Positions 36,182 to 48,013 of a DNA stretch of 64,000 nucleotides are shown in pieces. Source of the stretch: Apricaphanius iberus (Eukaryota > Chordata > Actinopteri > Cyprinodontiformes > Aphaniidae); NCBI GenBank assembly GCA_028564705.1, contig JAPXFQ010001662.1, positions 4,276,001 through 4,340,000 of the forward strand, given 5' to 3'. The position numbers and the translations under genes are program-made. The stretch's first letter is position 1, and every line of letters starts with the position of its first letter. Under the pieces are notes generated by a model. It was not told the DNA's origin. It did not search any database and saw only the letters and a program-made list of their open reading frames with translations.

Positions 36182-37047
36182 TCATCCATGGGTTATAGTA
36201 TTTTTGATTTTGTTTTGTTTTCTAATAGGACAATGTTCATTAAGACGTGATTCGAGAACAGACAGTAATTTATCATACGCAATGTTTACATCATTTTTAC
36301 TTATTATATTTTCCCAGTTTTGGGATTCAAGACTTTGCTTCAGAGCACATATGGTTTCAGTAATTGTTACTCTTTTATATTTTACTACATTTGAATTGTT
36401 GTACATTTTTGGTAAGTGATCAGTTATATCGTTAATAAGATTTCCACTAACAATATTTTCAGTAATCATATTGGTAAATATGTTATCTATTATTGTAGCA
36501 CTATGTGTGGTCACTCTTGTTGGTTTTGTTATTCTAGGATACAGCATTATACTATACATTGAATTAATAAACTGTTCAGTAGGACTATGATTTTTTGCCT
36601 TTAAGAAATCTATATTAAACTCTCCACATATAAGTAAGTCTTTCTGTCTTTGATTGCAAAATAAGTGTTCCATTGTGTCAATGACGAGATCTATATTTGA
36701 ATCTGGCGCCCCATAGATAAAGCTCATATTCACATTCTTAGTTTTTTCCATCTTAATATCCACTGTGATAAATTCCATAACATTGCATACTGCTGCTGAC
36801 ATACATAATTTTTACTTCGCAAGCCATCATGTACATATAAGGCCATCCCTCCACCATTTTTGTGTTCCCTATTAGTATTATACATTAAATAATTTTCCAG
36901 TACCAATTGTGTATTAACATCCTCTCTCAACCAAGTTTCTGAGATAGCTATAATATCAAAAGGAATGTCTAATTGATGGAGATAGCTTTCAATTTGTTGG
37001 AAATTAGCATCCAAGCTCCTAATGTTTAGGTGTATTATTGATAGCAT
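36182..37047 (-). pseudogene. CR1-type LINE endonuclease
   Basis: Two overlapping frames cover an apurinic endonuclease. 37,047-36,730 gives IIHLNIRSLDANFQQIESYL and AISETWL (catalytic Glu), then GGGMALYV. 36,802-36,182 gives FIYGAPDSN, LLICGEFNIDFL (where GDFN is expected) and HSATIIDNIFTN, with TDHLP near the catalytic histidine. A frameshift near 36,760 separates them. Confidence 0.8.
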
Positions 37048-37449
37048 TTTATTTATACTTTATTTATTAGCTGTTTTAAATTCATCAAGATTTGATACAA
37101 CACATTTTGGATGCACGTATTATTACTTTGTACAAAGGTTTCCCATTCACTATCATCCTCACTATCAGATGTCAGGATGTAGTCCAAGTCCATCTCTGTC
37201 TTTATTTAGGATAATATATTATTTCCCTTTGATTATTGTCATTGTCACTTCCCATCGAACTCACTGAGGCAGAGAGAACCTGGTCAGAGGTATGCCACTG
37301 TGTTCGCTCCTCTCCACAGCGCGTAATCTGTGCGTAATCCGTGTGTCAAAGGCATATTTCAAACCATCGCGCTCTCTCTTCAATGTCTCATAGTTCTTCT
37401 TTCTGCTTTGAGGATGAGTTGCAATTGACAACAGGCAGTGTAGGGGGTA

Positions 37450-37722
37450 CAGTAAAAATATGGATAAAGGTGCTCTGATCAGATCAAACCAAAATGTGAC
37501 TCCTTGATCTACATTCCGAATGCTATGTGTGATGATAAACTAAAGTTTCTCGTGGTGAAAAAATGGTCCAGGAAGCACCATGCTGTGGGAATGGTTTTCT
37601 TTCAGAAGCACAAGGAAGCTGGTCAAACTTGAAGAAAGGATTAAACCTGAGGCTGTAGGACAGTTTCACCTAACAGCAGGAAAAATACCCTAAACACACA
37701 GCCAGAACTACATAGAATGAAT
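37450..37722 (+). mobile_element. Tc1-like transposon remnant (middle part)
   Basis: GGTGCTCTGATCAGATCAAA, GCTATGTGTGATGATAAACT, GGAAGCTGGTCAAACTTGA and CACACAGCCAGAACTACAT occur in the order of the Tc1-like family at 28.05 kb. It stops at a GAATCAAATCAAAGTTTATT sequence that may be a later insertion's tail. Confidence 0.7.
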
Positions 37723-38305
37723 CAAATCAAAGTTTATTAAAGTGTGAATTGTACAGTAAAACTTGAGGCGTAACTCCAATTCGAAGTTGAAAGCAAAACT
37801 TTACATATGCTCATTTTATAGGAGTCAAAACCTACCAGATTGTCAGTGAAGTAATCACAGTTGCTTTGCATGAACTGTTAAGTGATAAGCAAAATATGGC
37901 TGTGATTTCCAGCTGTGAGAACAGGTGTTCGCTCCATAAATTAGTAATGGACAAGAAAATAAAGGATACAGCAGAGCACTGTGGAAACTAATCAATTCCC
38001 ATTAAAAATAAATGCTAGTTTAATTGCTATGAGATTACTTTTCAGTTTGCAGAAAACATACATTTCTGTTGCTTTTTATAATCAGGATCAAAAATGCATT
38101 TGGCATATCCCACATGTTATTTAGAAGGGTAATCTATATTGTATGGGGTAACACTTTGGGTGTCATCTACAGTGGAATCCAACGGTGCTCCTTTCTTGTT
38201 TGGCGCAAAACCATTTTATTCTGTTCTCAGCAGGCTACAACAATCAAGTGGGGATGTCTCTCACTCTTGCTAGCCATACTCATTCATAGTGAGCTAAGAC
38301 AGTTG

Positions 38306-38347
<42 letters not shown>

Positions 38348-39570
38348 TTTTTTTATTTCTACAGAATCATGTCAAAATGAAAAATCTTGATATAAAGCAA
38401 TTTTTAATCAAAGTTGATTTATTCAGTTGAGAAAAAAAAATATTCTTATTCATAGAAAGGCTTTTTAAGGTAACTATTTCAATCAGAATGTGAAGATTAT
38501 TATTTTTAAACCTATTTCTTCTGGTTTCTCTGGGGTAAAAATACTGCCCAATTGTCTTGGCTACTCTTCAAAATGGTAAGGACAAACTTGTTCAATTAAT
38601 GCACATTATAAAATACAAGTATTGGAAGTAATAAAGATTCACCAGGTAAAAATAATGATTAAATTGATTACTTTATACATGTAATGTTCAATAATAGTTA
38701 GGGCTACATTTTAACAGCTTATTTTATCACTACAGATCTGTGCTTCTTAAAAAATAAAGTATATAAAAGACAGTATCTACCCACCTAAACTACTTTCTCT
38801 TGTGAATGAATATGATGCTCTAAACCCCTCATCAAAATAGGAATAAGGAGTGAAGGAACGAAGATGTCCCTCAAGTTTTATGGAAGGAAGATGTGCGTTG
38901 ATCTTCATGAGTCAGGAAATTGTAACAAAAAGGCAACTGCTCACCTAAACATGTTTTCAATAGGAAACTTGTGGCTTTGATTTTAGCTTCCGACGTATCC
39001 ATATCCATGTGTCCCTGGCAAAGGAAGTTAACCTCAATTTGCCTGACCATTTACTTTTAACTTTATGAACGTGTGAGTTTTTGTATAATTTGGTGAATAT
39101 TGTAATAGTGTGCTTTGTGCTATTAGTGGTCAGTGTAGGAAGAAGAGTAATATATAAGTTCAGTCCATTTACCATCCAGTAAGTCAGATAGGAGCAGATC
39201 TTTGTATGTCAGGAAATCTGGCATAATTAGGATGTTGACTAAGATATATTCCTTTTAGTGAAGACGTGAACGACAAGTGAGACAGATCTTTGTTGATGGT
39301 TGTAAGTAAGCGGTTACAAATCTGACAGCAAACAAAAACTTGCACATCGACAAAAATCTGTATTTTGATATAATCCATGCTAATTGCTTAAAGATACTCC
39401 TTTTGTAAAAAAATCCATGCAAAGTGAGTCATTTACATCTTCCCAAGGGGCTCAACAACCTCACACAGCCACGGTGCAGATACACAGACTATCCATTCTA
39501 TTGTAGATATATTGTAACACAGGAAAATGTCCACCAGCAGACTTGGAAACTCCCATCCAACTCCCTTCTG
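37723..39570. other. gene-free stretch with (TA)n
   Basis: AT-rich; a (TA)n microsatellite occupies 38,309-38,342. 38,345-38,600 may be a further transposon remnant but was not assignable. 39,420-39,560 is less AT-rich. No gene. Confidence 0.4.
38309..38342. repeat. (TA)n microsatellite
   Basis: Uninterrupted TA dinucleotide run of about 17 units. Confidence 0.95.
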
Positions 39571-40182
39571 CAGGTGTAGGGGTGAATACTTTGTAAATGT
39601 ATTTAGTTACATAATACTAAATGCCTTCTTTAAAACGTATTTTGTAACATATTCCATTACTTTGCTGAATCCTGGTACCCTATTCTAAATGCTTGGAATA
39701 CTCCCCCTTAGCAACAGCATTTATGTTTATTAAATGTCACAAAATGTGCTGATAGCTACTTCCGGAGGGAAACATATACATAGTGCATATTATTGCTAAA
39801 CATGATTTACTGAGTGGGAAAAAATAAATATAACTATTTAATTATTTTTGGCAAAGCAATGCTACTTCTCAGGGAACAAAAAAAACAAAAAACTGGGTTT
39901 TAGCATTAATATATCTTTATATTTTATTAGCCTATATTTTATATTTTATAATTTGAAATTAAATTTAGCTGCATCAAGTTTCGCAGCCACAGCCAATTAG
40001 GCTATTTGCAACTTGCTGTTATAAACATGCAAAGTATTGTAAATTGACATTCATTGCACTCCAAATGGAAAGCTTTTATTTTTATATAAATTGCAGGAAA
40101 CCCATCACAACAATATATAATCAAGCTGACGTCATTTCAGATAGAACCAACACTGTAACTGTGAGAAATGACATGATACAGC
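39571..40182 (-). mobile_element. hAT-like element, copy B
   Basis: Inverted counterpart of 10,380-11,444. Reading the minus strand, the blocks run in the same order: TGATGGGTTTCCTG, CTTTCCATTTGGAGTGCAAT, GGATTCAGCAAAGTAATGG and AAAGTATTCACCCC, ending in TACACCTG at 39,571. It lacks the 512-base MITE found in copy A. No transposase recognised. Confidence 0.65.
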
Positions 40183-40283
40183 AAAACTAGACAGATACAG
40201 TCTATAAAAATAACTAACTTTAAGTTGTTTCTTCAGATTAAATGTTGAGTCTTTGGAGTCAGCTAGTAGTTTGTTAACTGGCA

Positions 40284-40310
40284 GATATATATATATATAT
40301 ATATATATAT
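40284..40310. repeat. (AT)n microsatellite
   Basis: About 13 AT units, uninterrupted. Confidence 0.95.
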
Positions 40311-41114
40311 TTTAAGTACTGAACAATTTTCCCAGATGCATATTGGTACTCAGTGAATACTTGGAATGGTGAATACTTTGATGCATACACACCAATAACT
40401 AGAAGGTTTATCACAATTGGAACTTTGACAAATCAATCCCAAGTTTAATTTGTAAACTTTGTGAGAAGGATGGTAGAGGAGGTAAAAAGTGTGATTTCAT
40501 ACAAGTGATATGAAAAATAAAATTAATCATAAACCATTTGCAATTTTCTAATTGCTGAACTTGATTACTCTTTGCCATATTCAGGCCTATCACATCAACC
40601 CGTAGTGTTGTTTCAGCTGGCATGGGAGGCACAATGGTAAAAGTGTTTAATTCCTTATGTAATTAAAACAACCAAGGCAAAGCATTTTAGTGAGATTTCC
40701 TCTGCTTGTCTAAGCTGCGCTTGTTCCGCTTCCTGCTCTGTGTAGCTCGCCACCTTATCTCTTGGACCCCCTTGAGTACGGCGTTTTACATTTCTGTTTG
40801 TAAAACTGTCAACACATCCACGGGCTGTACTAACGTGTGATTTAGCGCCAGCAGAGACGAGGGATAGAGAGTGAAAGAGAGGCAACTGCATGAGATCTTG
40901 CACATTGTTAAAGTGGAAAACATTTTCACTGTTATCCTGTTAAACCCCAGCTCACCAAAATCAAATATGCCTTTGATGTTAGCTTAAAGCTTATTTTACT
41001 TAGTAATAATCACAACTTTTTACCCACCTGTAGTAGTTTTTAATGTTATTTTGATGTCACTGTTCACAAAGAAAGACAGATCTATTAAATGTTCATGAAA
41101 TGATGGTAAAAATG
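40311..41114. other. gene-free stretch
   Basis: Mostly AT-rich. 40,680-40,910 is GC-richer and on the minus strand encodes a charged, Gln/Glu-rich run (RDKVASYTEQEAEQAQLRQ) that looks like protein or a transposon-internal frame; see findings. Confidence 0.35.
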
Positions 41115-41124
41115 CTTATTATTA

Positions 41125-41223
<99 letters not shown>

Positions 41224-41234
41224 CGTAGTAGTAT
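41115..41234 (+). repeat. compound (TTA)n-(GTA)n microsatellite
   Basis: About 21 TTA units (41,115-41,178) change cleanly into about 18 GTA units (41,179-41,234), with a single interruption (GTC) near 41,223. A single T-to-G change later amplified by slippage would make such a switch. Confidence 0.95.
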
Positions 41235-41439
41235 TAGTTTTATAGTATTATTATAATGATTATAAGTAAAGTAATGTAATTTACAACAATATTCTTTGTA
41301 ATTTTGAGTTTAACATAGCTTTTAACATAAAATAGTGTCTGCTAGAAGTTGTTTTTGAGCATTTATTTTACACCATATTTTTTTGTTTTGCTCCTAACGG
41401 AGAAAATCTAGAGGTATAAAGCTCATATATTCATATGCA

Positions 41440-41752
41440 GATGGCCACTTGTACTAAGCCAGGTTCTGCTGGAGGTTTTTCCTGTTAAATGAGAGTTTTT
41501 CCTCTCAACTGTCTCTACATGCTTGTTCAATATGAGGGATTACTGAAGGATTGCTGTGGTTGAAATCTGTATGTTCTGGGCACAACCTCATGCAATCTGC
41601 TGGGATTCCTTACATAGAAAACGTTTAACTGATTGGAGTCTTTGTATATTTGTATTGAAATGACTTTTTTGTGCCAAGTGCCCTGAGATGACATCTATTG
41701 TGAATTGGTGCTATATAAATAAACTGACTTGAATTGAAATTGAATTGAAACT
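41440..41752 (+). mobile_element. LINE 3' region with GAATT-type tail, copy 3
   Basis: Contains AGCCAGGTTCTGCTGGAGG, then GAGAGTTTTTCCTCTCAACT, GCTTGTTCAATATGAGGGAT and CCCTGAGATGACATCTATTG, ending in ATATAAATAAACTG and a TTGAATTGAAATTGAATTG tail. Best preserved of three copies (18.2 and 31.5 kb inverted). 5'-truncated. Confidence 0.75.
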
Positions 41753-42639
41753 ACTTATGTAGCTGAATGTTGGCAAACCACCATCAAGTAGGAGAATACA
41801 TGCATACTATGTAGATGTGTGAGCTCTCTGTCTCACAGGCGTTGACCACGCCACAAATGAAGAGAAACGAGGGATCAAAGGTTTGGTGCCAATAACTGCA
41901 AAAATGCAGTTAGCCTGTCCTGTGTGAAGGCATCACATGCATCAAACGATCAGTAGCCAAGAAGGCCTTTGGTCTCGGCACTGGTGGATGACACTGCACA
42001 AGAAGCCGTAACTCCATAAATTCAAGCAGAACGAAATAGTCACCAATACTACCCCCAGTTTAGGCCTTTGTCAAAAGGATTGGAGATCGGCATGCAAAGA
42101 AGGGCATCCTACACCTGCAGACAAATACTAACAAAATTATAACGTCATATCAATGCAACCAGAAAAAATACTTCACTTAGGCCCTTTCTCTGGTATCTCA
42201 TTAAAAGCAGTTTGAAATAAAATTTTTGTCCGACACCTTTATTAAGAAATTCAGATTTGTACAGAAAATGAAAATGGTGTTGTTTACAAAAAATAAGATA
42301 GTGACATCTCGAGCCCTCTTCCACTCTGTTCTACTTGCAAAACATAGATTTGGAAGAAGATGCTCAAATTTAATTGGATTCATCTATGGAGCCGAATTGT
42401 GTGTGTGAAATTTACACCCGCCTCACTGCTGTCAAATCAGAAATCACCATGTTACAGCTAAGAAGTACCTGAGGATGTAGTGGCAAAACAAAAATAAATA
42501 AAAATTTTAAATTTTGTTGAAATATAGGAATTTCTCATTTCAGAGAAATACTTGAACTGTTACTCACCCTGATGTTGGTATTGCTTGCCACTTTTTTTCC
42601 TTTTTATCTTTAATTTACACCTCTGTTTTTGCAGCTGGG
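41753..42639. other. gene-free stretch
   Basis: 41,840-42,100 is less AT-rich and might be a decayed element; unassigned. No gene. Confidence 0.35.
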
Positions 42640-43060
42640 AGAAGGCAAATTCAGTTCTGGTCCCTTCGGAAAAGTGCACGGGCAGAAGAACATTAGCTCA
42701 TTTTAATGGCCGCTGTAATAATCTCTTCACCGGAGGGCCTCTGTTGGAAGTGCTTACTTTCCGCTAAAGCCTTCAGGAGGATCCCCTGTCAATAACAAGA
42801 CAGTCACTTCATTATACCCTCACAAGTCACCCACTTATTATCTATTGTTCCCAGCAGAGCAGGGGAAAAAATAACAGAGCGTCAAGTCAGAAGCTGCAAT
42901 TTATTAATCAAAAGAATTACCATTGTGTCAAAATGTAATTTTCTGCTCTAGGACTACCATGTGTAATTGTTTGATTTGATAACTAGAGGGACATGATGTG
43001 CCCAGGGACAATGGCATCTCCTGCCTTACACAAATAGCTTTAGCCCGGTCCCTTTTCTAA
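42640..43060. promoter_or_regulatory. strong candidate conserved non-coding element
   Basis: About 420 bases of mixed-composition, low-repeat sequence with dense sites for developmental factors: CATTTTAATGGCCGCTGTAA, TTTATTAATCAAAAGAATTA (ATTAATCA, PBX/HOX-like), TTCATTATACC and GTGTAATTGTTTGATTTGAT. No coding frame of note and no repeat. Among the candidates here this looks most like a vertebrate conserved element; conservation was not tested. Confidence 0.35.
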
Positions 43061-44485
43061 TGTTTAAATTTAAGACGATGAGCGTTTCTTTGAGAAAGAC
43101 CTGAAAAAGAAAAAGAGAAGTGAGAGTACGATTGGTTGGTTTTTAAAAAAGGGGATGTCAAGGGTGGCAAAAGACACTATTACCAAATTTTAAGGCAGTA
43201 AAAGTAAAAAAGCAAAGTGTGTGATCTAGTACAAATGTAATCTAGTTTTGTTTTTTTTTTTTTGGGGGGGGTGATTTTTTTGTTTGTTTTTTCAATCATC
43301 TTAGTCAACCAGGAAAGGACGAAAGTGCTGTACAGTTAAATAAGCTAAAAGCAACAATGAATGCGCAAGTGAAGCAAAATATTGTGGAGCTTCAAATTCC
43401 TTTAATAATTCCTGTGCTGCTGGCATCGTTTCTAAAAAGTCAAATAATTACAAAAAATGACATTTTCCTGCATCTTCACTAAAACCTTTTTTAATCACAC
43501 AGCTAATATCATTTAACTTTGAGTTGCTGCATTCTCTCTTCCTTCAAATTTACAGTTGCAACTTGGAAAAAAGAAATAAAAAAAGAAATGGCACAACACT
43601 TCTGAGGGCCTTAATGTGTGAATCCACAGACACTTCTGCATGAGCGTAGTGGCTTGGTGCCGATTATAGTTGCACCAAATGTTGAATAGGACTTTCAAAA
43701 AACACATTCACGAGAAGCTGTGAGAAATTCAATCACACCAGAAAATGCAAAAGGCTGACCACAGCCAACTAAACGAGTGGAGCAGAGACACCACACTAGC
43801 GAGCAGGCAACTGTAACTTTAGAAGAGGAAGGAGCATACAGAACAGCCGAACAAAGACAGACAAAAATAAAGAGGCATGACTCTCATTGTAGCTTCAACA
43901 CTTTTATAAACAGATTTAAGAAAGGTGACATTTCTTTAAAAAGAGGGAAAGTAAGATTATGATGGCTGAGAATTCATACATAACGGTAACCTCTTTTTAA
44001 ACAAAAGAAAAAATGTCAACAGGAAAATTCAACACAGTTAGAGGAGAGCAGACAGAGAAAGACAGCACGAGACCTCGGCAACCCCCTTTCACATGTAACG
44101 ATTACTCCCCTTCATTAAAACTGCTAGTAACCCTGTTAAGCTGGAATAGACTCACTACGGGTAATCGTGAAAACACTTTTAATCAACGCACAGCAACAGT
44201 AGAGACCTTGCTAGAATGCATTCACTCCAAATAAAGCAGCCTCTTTATAAACAGGCGCAGCAAAACAGCTAAGACCCTGATAAGACTCCTCACACTCTCC
44301 ATGGCGAAACCTGCCTGTGAATGTCTCCTGACAGCTCCTTTAGCCCTTGTTAGAGAGAATCACTTCCTAATGATTCAACCCAAGCTTGGAAACATCAACA
44401 ATCACAAAGTAACACTTGGGCGTTTAGTTTTAGACAGAGATGCTGTGATTACCTGGAGTCACCGATCTGATGTACATGAGCTAGA
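43061..44485. other. gene-free stretch
   Basis: Includes a T12-G8 run (43,248-43,270). 43,740-44,420 is moderately GC-richer without a repeat or gene I can name. Confidence 0.4.
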
Positions 44486-44820
44486 CTCAAAACATTCAAA
44501 TACATTTTCAAAAATAACTGCAGGACGTGTTAAGATTAAAGCACTGGTGATTAGATATGCTTTATGGACAAGGAGTAGCCAAACACTTTTGAAAAATTAT
44601 ATATCTTAAATTTAATAATATCTAAAAGAACATGTCCAAACATCTTTAATTTTGATTTCAAAACGTGCCCAAATTTTTAAAGATGTTTCAAAACATTCAA
44701 TATCATTTCAGTATTAAGTCGAATATGAGTTAAGATTAATGCTTTGTTGGTGAGATATGTTTTAGAGATAAAGCAATGACAAAAATATACATATTTTTAC
44801 AATTAAAGCTAAATATCAGC
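44486..44820 (+). repeat. diverged tandem duplication, about 202-bp period
   Basis: TCAAAACATTCAA occurs at 44,486 and 44,688. In each case it is followed by GTTAAGATTAA, then GAT/GAG-ATATG and TTTATGG/TTTAGAG blocks at matching distances. Similarity is partial, so the duplication is old. No coding content. Confidence 0.6.
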
Positions 44821-47009
44821 AAAACCTAATACATTTTCATAACACAAAAATATATTCTAAACAAATGTTTATATTCATACTTCAAAACCTGCAGAGATAA
44901 AGTCTTGCTTTGTATCATCCGATACTCCTTCATATCATTTTTAAAACTAATTGTGCTCAAATCATTTCTCAGTTCACACCCGAGGAAAGACAAAAACTGC
45001 CACCTCTGCGCACTCGGTGGATGACACAAATGTATGCATGCTCTCGCTTATTGGCACCCTCACTTACATACACACACCTACATGTACACGCGCGCACACA
45101 TGCATGCACACACATCCACACAGACACAAACGGCGGCAGATGACACATGGTATATCAGCAGGCGGAGTTCTTTTGTCCTCGTGCAAGTTTTATCAAAACA
45201 ACTACTCTTGGAACATGTTCTGCTTTTGTTCAATAGATTTATGAAGCTATTGTAATAATATTTAGAAAATGAAGTCATATTTTAAACCATGTTAGCACTT
45301 TTTCATCAAACCAGAGCTTTATACCATGGTTTTATCTTCTCAGCAACTTAATGAGTCAAATGTAAAATAGCCTGTAGTTGGACGTTACTGCATTTATTAT
45401 TAAAACCTCAGCTTTTCCAGTGACCACGGAAAACAATGATAAAAAAAATCGCTGTGTGATTTAAACCGTTCAGGATCCTTGTCTGTGACTCAGTAGGACT
45501 TACTATTACTCACAGCAGCAGTGGCTGTATTTTTGCGAATATCTGCCATGCGGGTTTTTGAACTTTGCTTGAGCTTTCAGTCATTTTCTCAGTAGGCGGG
45601 GTTTGAGTCATGGAATTATCATTTTTAACAGGTATGATTCAGTGGCGATGAGCGGGCATGCATGTGCAAAAAAGCAAGCACACAAATGAAAGAAAAATAA
45701 AATGTGCTCCTGCATATTCATGCCTTAGGCATTCTTTAACTGTAGAAAAAATATGACATTTCCCACCACTCTGCTGCCTCTTTAAAGCTGCTCCTCATGT
45801 TCCGTTCAAATAGATTTGATCCAGTAAAATCCTACATTTGCTGTAAGTTCTTCATCCTGAGTGTAAGAAATGTGCAGCTGAAGGTGCTTACAGGACTGGA
45901 CTGTTGTGCACCCTTCGAGTAACTGCAATCTCGCCATGAAACCATGTAGCTCTTTTATTTCCCAGGCAGTGGTGGAAGTCTGAGCACATCTGACACTGAT
46001 CGTGGGCAAAAAAAAGACATCTTCAAAGAGAAAAAAAATAACTGAGACGCCATATAATATTTTATTCACTTGAATCTTTTGACAGCAAATAAATACAACA
46101 AACAAAAAACAGTTTTCAGCGATCACCTTACATTGAGCAGCACAAAGTGGAACTTGATCTCAGATCTTTAGACATTTACGAAATGAAAGCAGAACAAACT
46201 TGCTTAGATGTTGCGTCACTCTTTAAAATTGCTGACCCTGGTTTGTAGTGAGAGTTTTAGGTTCCCTAGAGTGCAGCATGCCATTACAACAAACTGAAAC
46301 CTTCACATATTTCAAGATCTCTCTATTTGAATCAACCTTCCTTTCAAGAAAGAAATACTAGCAGCTTTTAGGTAAACTAAAATAAAGGGTCGAGATTTCC
46401 TCCAAGGCTCTTACCATTACACTGCCTAATGTGCAGAAGCAACTGATATGACAGTGTTGTAATCGGTAACAAGAAAAGTACGAAAAAACTTTATATTAAT
46501 CAATGTCAACCTACAATGTCAACAATTTCCAAGAGACGCAGTGTTATTCGTACTCTTGATTCAAAGTCTCAAAGTGCCCTCTAGTGGGCTTTTCCTACCT
46601 CTGTCCTGTGTGAGAGGCCTTGAGAACATCTGATCTTACAATAAGGTCTCGGCAGTTCACAATTTTAATTAAGAGGGCATTTTCACTGTGGTATCACAGA
46701 TAACACTCAGTGTCTAACACAGTTTGAGTCCATAGTTGTTCTCTGTGCCATAACAAACTGCTGTATGTGTAGCCAACTAACTTAACAAATATGAAAATGC
46801 TGAAAAATTACATTCATTAGCTATTCCTGTGTGTGCCACATTTAAATTAGATGACAAAACTCATAAATGTATAAAGATTTGAAAATGGAAATGTTTTTTT
46901 AGTTGAGAAAAAAGGTTTTTGTAAAAGTACGTCTAATTTCAAGGTCCAGTAAATTTTTCCTGTTTCTTTTATATTGGTTTTCATGATGAGGCCCTAAATG
47001 CCTATACAG
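44821..47009. other. gene-free stretch
   Basis: Contains a CA-rich tract at 45,068-45,130 that gives several shadow frames. 45,780-46,000 is GC-richer and unassigned. No gene. Confidence 0.4.
45068..45130. repeat. CA-rich imperfect microsatellite
   Basis: Interrupted CACA/CGCG/TGCA dinucleotide tract including ACACGCGCGCACACATGCAT, with Z-DNA-like alternation. Confidence 0.8.
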
Positions 47010-47460
47010 GATTGCAGAGCTGAATGCAAAACAGAGGACTGTTTTGATTTGCCATATTCCATTTGGATGACTGTAATTCAAGCCACATGGAGCACAAAGA
47101 AAAATCTGGAGAGCCTGAAACAAGCAGTCTGATAAGACAATGTGTCGTCCCATCTTTCTGCAACTCCTTCCCACAACACAACCTGGCACCTTGTTCCACT
47201 GGCTGGCCCTGAAGGAAAACAATTACTAGGGAGGTGGAACAACAATACCCAGAAAACATCTGCTGGTGCCGGCGGGCCCATCAGCATGCCTGACTGTGAG
47301 TCCCTGCTGGCTTACACAGAGGACACATGCCTGTCGGAATATGGCTGAAGGGGCATGAGTCTCCTTGCTTTAACCAGCAGCCTGTCCGCCTTCCGGTCCA
47401 CCTGCCTCTCCCACTGCTGGTCTGCCTGCTCTGGCAGCAGCAGCTTTGTTAGAACAGACG
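47010..47460. promoter_or_regulatory. candidate conserved non-coding element
   Basis: Balanced, non-repetitive block between AT-rich flanks with overlapping accidental frames on both strands and no domain. Includes CCATTTGGATGACTGTAATT and AACAATTACTAGGGAGG. Regulatory role inferred from composition and isolation only. Confidence 0.25.
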
Positions 47461-47966
47461 AGGAACGGCATGTTGGACCAGTTGCTCATTTGGGTGAAAT
47501 CCCTCCTGCTTGGATGAGACGATGCATCTGAATTCTTTCCACTCTAAGATGACGCAGACAAAGAAAAAGGAAGAATATCAAATTGAACAGTACCCATATG
47601 ATGCTGTTCGCATGTTATATACGGTACTACAGATGGGGAGGCTTCATGTTTGGGGTAAACAGAGCGAAGTCACATTATCAAACATTGGAAAAAAGTTAAT
47701 GAAATAAAAACATGAATAAATAAGCAAATAAGACATCAATGTCCCTGTTAAAAACTTTAGCCAATCTATAAAAAGTACGATGTATCAGGATATTTCAAGT
47801 ATCATGCAGACTGAACATTTAATGAGTTTATATTGCCACCTTGTGGCCATTACAAAGTCTTACTAATCAGATTCCATCAATACTTGGTGAAAATTGTGTT
47901 TAGAGGTATCTTAAGAAGAATTTAGTCAGAGGTTATATAGGCTATACTGTGTTTCTCTTACTACTC

Positions 47967-47967
47967 A

Positions 47968-48012
<45 letters not shown>
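47967..48012 (+). repeat. (TAAG)n microsatellite
   Basis: About 11 uninterrupted AAGT/TAAG units. Confidence 0.95.

Positions 48013-48013
<1 letters not shown>

Larger units (their letters stand above)
34018..37060 (-). mobile_element. CR1-type LINE, near full ORF2 length
   Basis: A 3-kb non-LTR element on the minus strand. It reads endonuclease (37,047 to about 36,200), linker (about 36,070-35,770), reverse transcriptase (about 35,540-35,040), C-terminal thumb (35,019-34,645) and a 3' UTR of about 600 bases. The UTR ends in tandem ATTC-type repeats at 34,022-34,052, the (TGAA)n-like terminus usual for the CR1/L2 group. No ORF1 zinc knuckle was recognised upstream. Multiple frameshifts make it inactive. 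The nearly complete ORF2 suggests it inserted with little 5' truncation. Confidence 0.8.

Noticed and set aside
35836..36419. Plus-strand frames within the CR1-type LINE
   Set aside because: Antisense of the LINE ORF2; no independent domain.
45034..45278. His/Thr/Cys-rich frames
   Set aside because: Translation of the CA-rich microsatellite.
47967..48012. Regular TAAG repeats as a CRISPR-like array
   Set aside because: No spacers and a 4-base unit; simple microsatellite in a vertebrate genome.
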